This document shows, in pieces, positions 6,941 through 9,552 of a stretch of 9,552 bases of DNA (position 1 is its first letter; each line of letters opens with the position of its first letter). The notes beneath the pieces were generated by a model, which did no database searches, had not been told where the DNA came from, and saw only the letters and a program-made list of their open reading frames with translations. This DNA is from Pseudomonadota bacterium (GTDB taxonomy: Bacteria; Pseudomonadota; Alphaproteobacteria; Rhodospirillales; 2-02-FULL-58-16). The translations under genes were made by a program, and so were the position numbers. The DNA lies in the NCBI GenBank assembly GCA_022560215.1, contig JADFTO010000090.1:1-9552 (forward strand), given 5' to 3'.

Positions 6941-6959
6941 CCAGGTTTCCCCCCGATGA

Positions 6960-8150
6960 TCAGCCGCCGAAAATAAGTTTCTCCCGTTCGTAGAGGCGGG
7001 CGGCCAGGGCCAACAGGACGAGGGCGGCGGCCGTGGTAAAGCCCATGGAAACCAGGACGTCGAGGGCGGCCACCGCCTCGTTCCGCATGACCCGGCCCAG
7101 GAGCAGGGTCTGGGAAAACACAGGCACGGCCATCATCCAGTCATGGGCCCGGACCGGGGCGAACACCAGGACCATGCCCGGTATGGCCGGCACCAGCGGC
7201 AGAAGGCCGAGATAGGTCTGGGCCTCCTTGAAGCTTTGGGTGGAGATGGCGATGATGAACTGGACGCCGACGGCCACCATCATCAGGGGCAGGGAGACCA
7301 AGAGTATTCCCAGCACCACCGGCGCCCCGAGGGATTGGGCGAAACCGTCCCCGCCCACCCAATCGAAGATGGCCTTGAAGGCGATGAGCTGGACGGCGAC
7401 GGCGGCCGCCGTGTAGAGCAGCGCCGCCAGGAACTTGCCCAGCATCAGGCCCCACCTTTCCACCGGGTTGATGAGCAGCGGCTCGAGGGACCCCCGCTCG
7501 CGCTCGCCAGACGTGGTGTCGAGCGCCAGATAGACCCCCCCCATGAACAGGTTGAAGATGAACAGCGGCGGCACCATGAACAGGAAAATGTCGGTAATGT
7601 GGGCGCCCGACGTGACGTTGACGGTCTCGATGGCGAGCGGTTGCAGCTTCCTGAAGTCGACGCCGCGCTCCGCGATCCGCTGACCCCAGACCCGCTGATT
7701 GTAATCGCCGAGGAGCCCCGCCATCAGGTTCAGCGCGATCAGGCCCGGCAGTCTTGACGAATTGGCGATGACCTTGATCGAGGCCGTCCGCTGGGCCTGG
7801 AAGTTGGCGGAAAAGTCCTCGGTTATGACGAGGGCGGTTTCCACGTCGCCCCGGCTTACGGCGTCGAAGGGATCGTCCATGGCGTCGCGGACGTTGACGC
7901 CCCGTCCCTCCAGATAGGCGATGAGGTCCGGCGCCCGCTCGCCGCCCTGGACGAGGAGGTCGATCCGGGCATCGCGCCCGGCCACCGTCACCTTGGTGAC
8001 CATGGAGATCATCAGGCCGAGGAGGATGGGGCCGAGCAGCGGATAGATCAGGGCCACCAGCAGGGACCGCCGGTCGCGGGCGTTGTCTATCACCTCCTTG
8101 GCGAATACCACCAGGATGCTGCGCCAGGTGGCGGCGGCCCGGTGTCTCAC
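6960..8150 (-). CDS. ABC-2 type transporter permease, NatB-like
   Basis: This is a 396-residue membrane subunit of an ABC exporter. One helix near the N-terminus (about 31-52) is followed by a large extracytoplasmic domain (about 53-184), then a cluster of about five helices (185-209, 238-262, 277-300, 318-336, 365-386). This is the ABC-2/NatB layout. The TTSGERERGSLEPLLINPV stretch (212-230) and TQSFKEAQTYL (304-314) are typical of NatB-like permeases and contact the ATPase. Known NatAB of Bacillus exports sodium ions; many relatives have unknown cargo, so sodium export should not be assumed. The start is GTG in a GTGA overlap with the ATPase stop, with an excellent SD (GGAGGGGAG) just upstream, so the two subunits are made together. 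Confidence 0.9.
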   Translation of the reverse strand: MRHRAAATWRSILVVFAKEVIDNARDRRSLLVALIYPLLGPILLGLMISMVTKVTVAGRDARIDLLVQGGERAPDLIAYLEGRGVNVRDAMDDPFDAVSRGDVETALVITEDFSANFQAQRTASIKVIANSSRLPGLIALNLMAGLLGDYNQRVWGQRIAERGVDFRKLQPLAIETVNVTSGAHITDIFLFMVPPLFIFNLFMGGVYLALDTTSGERERGSLEPLLINPVERWGLMLGKFLAALLYTAAAVAVQLIAFKAIFDWVGGDGFAQSLGAPVVLGILLVSLPLMMVAVGVQFIIAISTQSFKEAQTYLGLLPLVPAIPGMVLVFAPVRAHDWMMAVPVFSQTLLLGRVMRNEAVAALDVLVSMGFTTAAALVLLALAARLYEREKLIFGG

Positions 8151-8869
8151 CGCTCCCCTCCGGTGACCGACAGGAACATTTCTTCCAGGTCGTCCTCGCC
8201 GGTCCGCGACAGGAGCTCATCGATGGAACCTTGCGCCACCACCCTTCCCCCGGAGATGATCACGATGTGGTCACAGATGGACGCCACCTCGTGCATGAGG
8301 TGGCTGCAAAAGAGCACGCAGCGGCCCTGGTCGCGGATGTTTCGGATCAGCCCGTGGACGACGCGGGAACTGGCGAGATCGAGGCCGTTGGTCGGTTCGT
8401 CGAGCAGCAGGTTCCTGGGCTCGTGGATCAGGGCGCGGGCCAGGGCCACCTTGCGCACCTGGCCCTTCGAGAAACCCTTGGCCGGGCGGTCGGCGAACTC
8501 GGTCAGCCCCAGGGTCTCGATCAGCTCGCCGATGCGGCGCTCCAGGTCCTTGCCGTTCATGCCGTGCAGCCGGCCGAAATAGCGGACGTGCTCCCGCGCG
8601 GTTAGCCGGGGATAGAGCCCCCGGGTATCGGGAAGCACGCCGATGCGGCGCTGGACTTCGCGGCGGTTGGTTATGGTGTCCAGGCCGTCGACTCTGGCCG
8701 AGCCGGAATCCGGGCGCATCACCGTATAGATGATGCGCAGCACCGTGGTCTTGCCGGCGCCGTTGGGACCGATCAGGCCGGTCACCTGGCCGTCGCGCGC
8801 GGTGAAGCCGATGCCGTCGAGCGCCGTCACCGTGCGGAATCTCTTGTGCAGGTTTTCTGTCTGGATCAT
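8147..8869 (-). CDS. ABC transporter ATP-binding protein, NatA-like
   Basis: This 240-residue ATPase subunit powers the permease encoded next to it. The Walker A is GPNGAGKTT (34-42), the signature is GFSKGQ (132-137), the Walker B is NLLLDEP with the D-loop TNGLD (153-164), and the switch histidine is H190 in FCSHLMHE. The region where the Q-loop glutamine is expected reads GVLPDTRGLYPRLT (77-90), with Asp81 in that place. To my knowledge this LPD-GLYPRLT style and an SKG signature are common in NatA-like ATPases. The ATG at 8869 has no good SD; a second ATG five bases upstream opens only a two-codon frame. It is probably the first gene of the five-gene set, although a small-protein gene lies 128 bases further upstream in the same direction. 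Confidence 0.93.
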   Translation of the reverse strand: MIQTENLHKRFRTVTALDGIGFTARDGQVTGLIGPNGAGKTTVLRIIYTVMRPDSGSARVDGLDTITNRREVQRRIGVLPDTRGLYPRLTAREHVRYFGRLHGMNGKDLERRIGELIETLGLTEFADRPAKGFSKGQVRKVALARALIHEPRNLLLDEPTNGLDLASSRVVHGLIRNIRDQGRCVLFCSHLMHEVASICDHIVIISGGRVVAQGSIDELLSRTGEDDLEEMFLSVTGGER

Positions 8870-8885
8870 GGCATGGGGCCGGGAG

Positions 8886-8946
8886 TCCGGGTTCCCCGGA
8901 ACTTAGCGGAAAGTGACGTCGAACCGGAAATTTTCGAGTCCGGACT
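8886..8946. repeat. palindromes and repeated AGTCCGG upstream of the ABC genes
   Basis: TCCGGG-TTC-CCCGGA (8886-8900) is a perfect inverted repeat with a 3-base centre. AGTCCGGACT (8937-8946) is a perfect 10-base palindrome. Both overlap the heptamer AGTCCGG (8884-8890 and 8937-8943). They sit in the 128-base gap where an operator for the ABC-led operon would be expected. I could not recognise a convincing -35/-10 pair here. In such GC-rich DNA short palindromes are also likely by chance. Confidence 0.3.
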
Positions 8947-8960
8947 GTCCCGGGTTCGCC

Positions 8961-8987
8961 GCCGGGCTGCGCCGGTCGGCGCCCGGC
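8961..8987 (-). terminator. strong GC hairpin after the small-protein gene
   Basis: On the minus strand, GCCGGGCGCC pairs with GGCGC and CCGGC around the loop GACC, forming two 5-base-pair helices interrupted by a 3-base bulge. It starts 10 bases after the stop of the small gene. No T-run follows directly, so it may be an incomplete or Rho-assisted terminator, or a stability element. Confidence 0.4.
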
Positions 8988-8997
8988 CCTGACAAGG

Positions 8998-9120
8998 TCA
9001 GCGGCGGGTATTGGCGGTGGAGAATTGATCGCCCGTGGTCACGCCGACGCTGTTGAGAACCACGCCCGATACGACGGCAATGACGATCGCCGCGGCGATG
9101 CCCATCCACAAGGACTTCAT
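8998..9120 (-). CDS. 40-residue single-span membrane protein, unknown function
   Basis: This short gene opens with ATG, MKSLWMGIAAAIVIAVV..., and ends ...STANTRR before a TGA. Residues 4-22 form one hydrophobic helix after a single lysine, and the remaining 18 or so residues are polar (VGVTTGDQFSTANTRR), so it looks like an N-in or signal-like membrane peptide with a small outside tail. Support for a real gene is strong for its size: an SD (AGGGGGAAG) before the ATG and a well-matched promoter upstream. I recall similar short proteins with a hydrophobic N-terminus and an F-(S/A)-T-S/A-x-x-R-like tail in alphaproteobacteria, but cannot verify the family here. It is read toward the ABC operon, 128 bases upstream of the ATPase start, with a hairpin between. 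It could instead be an uncleaved lipid-free signal peptide remnant, but no larger frame continues. Confidence 0.7.
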   Translation of the reverse strand: MKSLWMGIAAAIVIAVVSGVVLNSVGVTTGDQFSTANTRR

Positions 9121-9153
9121 GGGACGCTTCCCCCTATCCAACTCGATGGCCGG

Positions 9154-9181
9154 ATTGTACGACATCGGGCGCGGGATTCAA
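9154..9181 (-). promoter_or_regulatory. sigma-70-type promoter of the small membrane protein gene
   Basis: On the minus strand, TTGAAT (-35, 9176-9181) and TACAAT (-10, 9154-9159) are separated by 16 bases. The -10 matches the consensus at five of six positions and the -35 at four. Transcription would begin near 9147, leaving a leader of about 27 bases that contains the SD. This is the best promoter match in the window. Confidence 0.6.
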
Positions 9182-9193
9182 ACCGGCTTGCCC

Positions 9194-9223
9194 TTGGACA
9201 GGTCCTTGCCGGGACGTTATGCT
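9194..9223 (+). promoter_or_regulatory. weak candidate promoter for the right-edge gene
   Basis: TTGGAC (9194-9199) and TATGCT (9218-9223) are 18 bases apart, about 35 bases before the ATG at 9257. Each matches the consensus only in part. Its place, back to back with the minus-strand promoter at 9154-9181, makes it plausible. Confidence 0.3.
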
Positions 9224-9256
9224 CGGCTTTCTCTTGGAAATAGCGGGATCCATGGA

Positions 9257-9552
9257 ATGTCGGACGAGCAGGGACAGAATCCCGATAGTGCCTCGGAAAC
9301 CTTCATCGAGCAACTGGAGGCAGCGGGTTTCTTCAAGCAGATCAAGAATCTGGAAACCAACCTCAAGACCATTGCCGAAGACTTGGTCAGCCTCGGGCAA
9401 AAGGCGACCCAGCGTTTGGAGGAAACGGAAAGCCTGGCGGCGCACGTCCTTGCCGTCGAATCGATTCTCGCGGTCATGTTGAATTCCAATCCCCTGGACG
9501 CGGACCAGGTCAGGGCCGCCGTCACCGAAAAAACCGCCGGTCTATCCGGAAA
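9257..9552 (+). CDS. unrecognised helical, probably coiled-coil protein (3' end cut by window edge)
   Basis: The frame is open from ATG at 9257 to the right edge, 98 full codons, beginning MSDEQGQNPDSASETF. No signal peptide or membrane segment is seen, so it should be cytoplasmic. From about residue 17 the sequence is a continuous run of helix-forming residues with hydrophobic positions spaced as in heptads (FFKQIKNLETNLKTIAEDLV, then QRLEETESLAAHVLAVESIL), which suggests a coiled coil or helical bundle. GGGA lies 8 bases before the ATG as a modest SD. An ATG at 9252 belongs to a different frame. The longer reading of that other frame (from 9219) is rich in Arg and Ser and looks like a shadow. 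The gene diverges from the small membrane protein gene. No function can be given. Confidence 0.65.
   Translation, partial: MSDEQGQNPDSASETFIEQLEAAGFFKQIKNLETNLKTIAEDLVSLGQKATQRLEETESLAAHVLAVESILAVMLNSNPLDADQVRAAVTEKTAGLSG

Noticed and set aside
8903..9109. 68-codon minus-strand ORF in the region of the small membrane protein
   Set aside because: It is very Arg-rich, has no SD and overlaps the better supported 40-codon gene in another frame.
9134..9445. 103-codon minus-strand ORF opposite the right-edge gene
   Set aside because: It starts without an SD, runs across the divergent promoter region and lacks motifs. The plus-strand frame has a more protein-like helical composition.

Overview
The window is GC-rich DNA from a bacterium, most likely an alphaproteobacterium of the Rhodospirillales kind. 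The reasons are a petABC operon coding for a proteobacterial cytochrome bc1 complex with a Tat-type Rieske protein, an oxygen-dependent HemF, strong G/C third-position bias (which creates many long shadow ORFs), and GTG starts. This assignment is inference from protein style only. No RNA genes, insertion sequences, phage genes or CRISPR arrays were seen.

Left part (1-2379, minus strand): petA (Rieske), petB (cytochrome b) and petC (cytochrome c1, cut by the left edge) form a tight respiratory operon read right to left. Middle (2380-3530): a promoter region of about 280 bp, rich in short direct repeats, separates petA from the divergent hemF on the plus strand. HemF supplies a step of heme synthesis, and heme is the cofactor that cytochromes b and c1 need. 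A hairpin follows hemF, which converges with the next block.

Main accessory block (3558-8869, minus strand): five closely spaced genes look like one operon. In order of transcription they are an ABC ATPase and its ABC-2 permease (NatAB-like, joined by a 4-base GTGA overlap), a membrane-anchored SGNH/GDSL-fold protein, a family 2 glycosyltransferase of the dolichyl-phosphate-mannose-synthase type, and a multi-membrane-span GT-C glycosyltransferase. The last two fit a two-step logic: a cytoplasmic enzyme charges a polyprenyl phosphate with a sugar, and the membrane enzyme transfers it on the periplasmic side. The SGNH protein could edit or add acyl groups, and the ABC pair could move a substrate. 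The joint function is a hypothesis.

Right part (8870-9552): a 40-codon gene on the minus strand (8998-9120) codes for a single-span membrane protein, with a good promoter and Shine-Dalgarno (SD) sequence. Diverging from it, a plus-strand gene for an unrecognised helical, probably coiled-coil protein starts at 9257 and runs off the right edge.

Points worth a second look are the mixed ABC/SGNH/glycosyltransferase operon, the loss of the usual block III asparagine in the SGNH protein, an 8-codon ORF with a strong SD overlapping the GTG start of that gene, the small membrane protein, and the repeats between petA and hemF.
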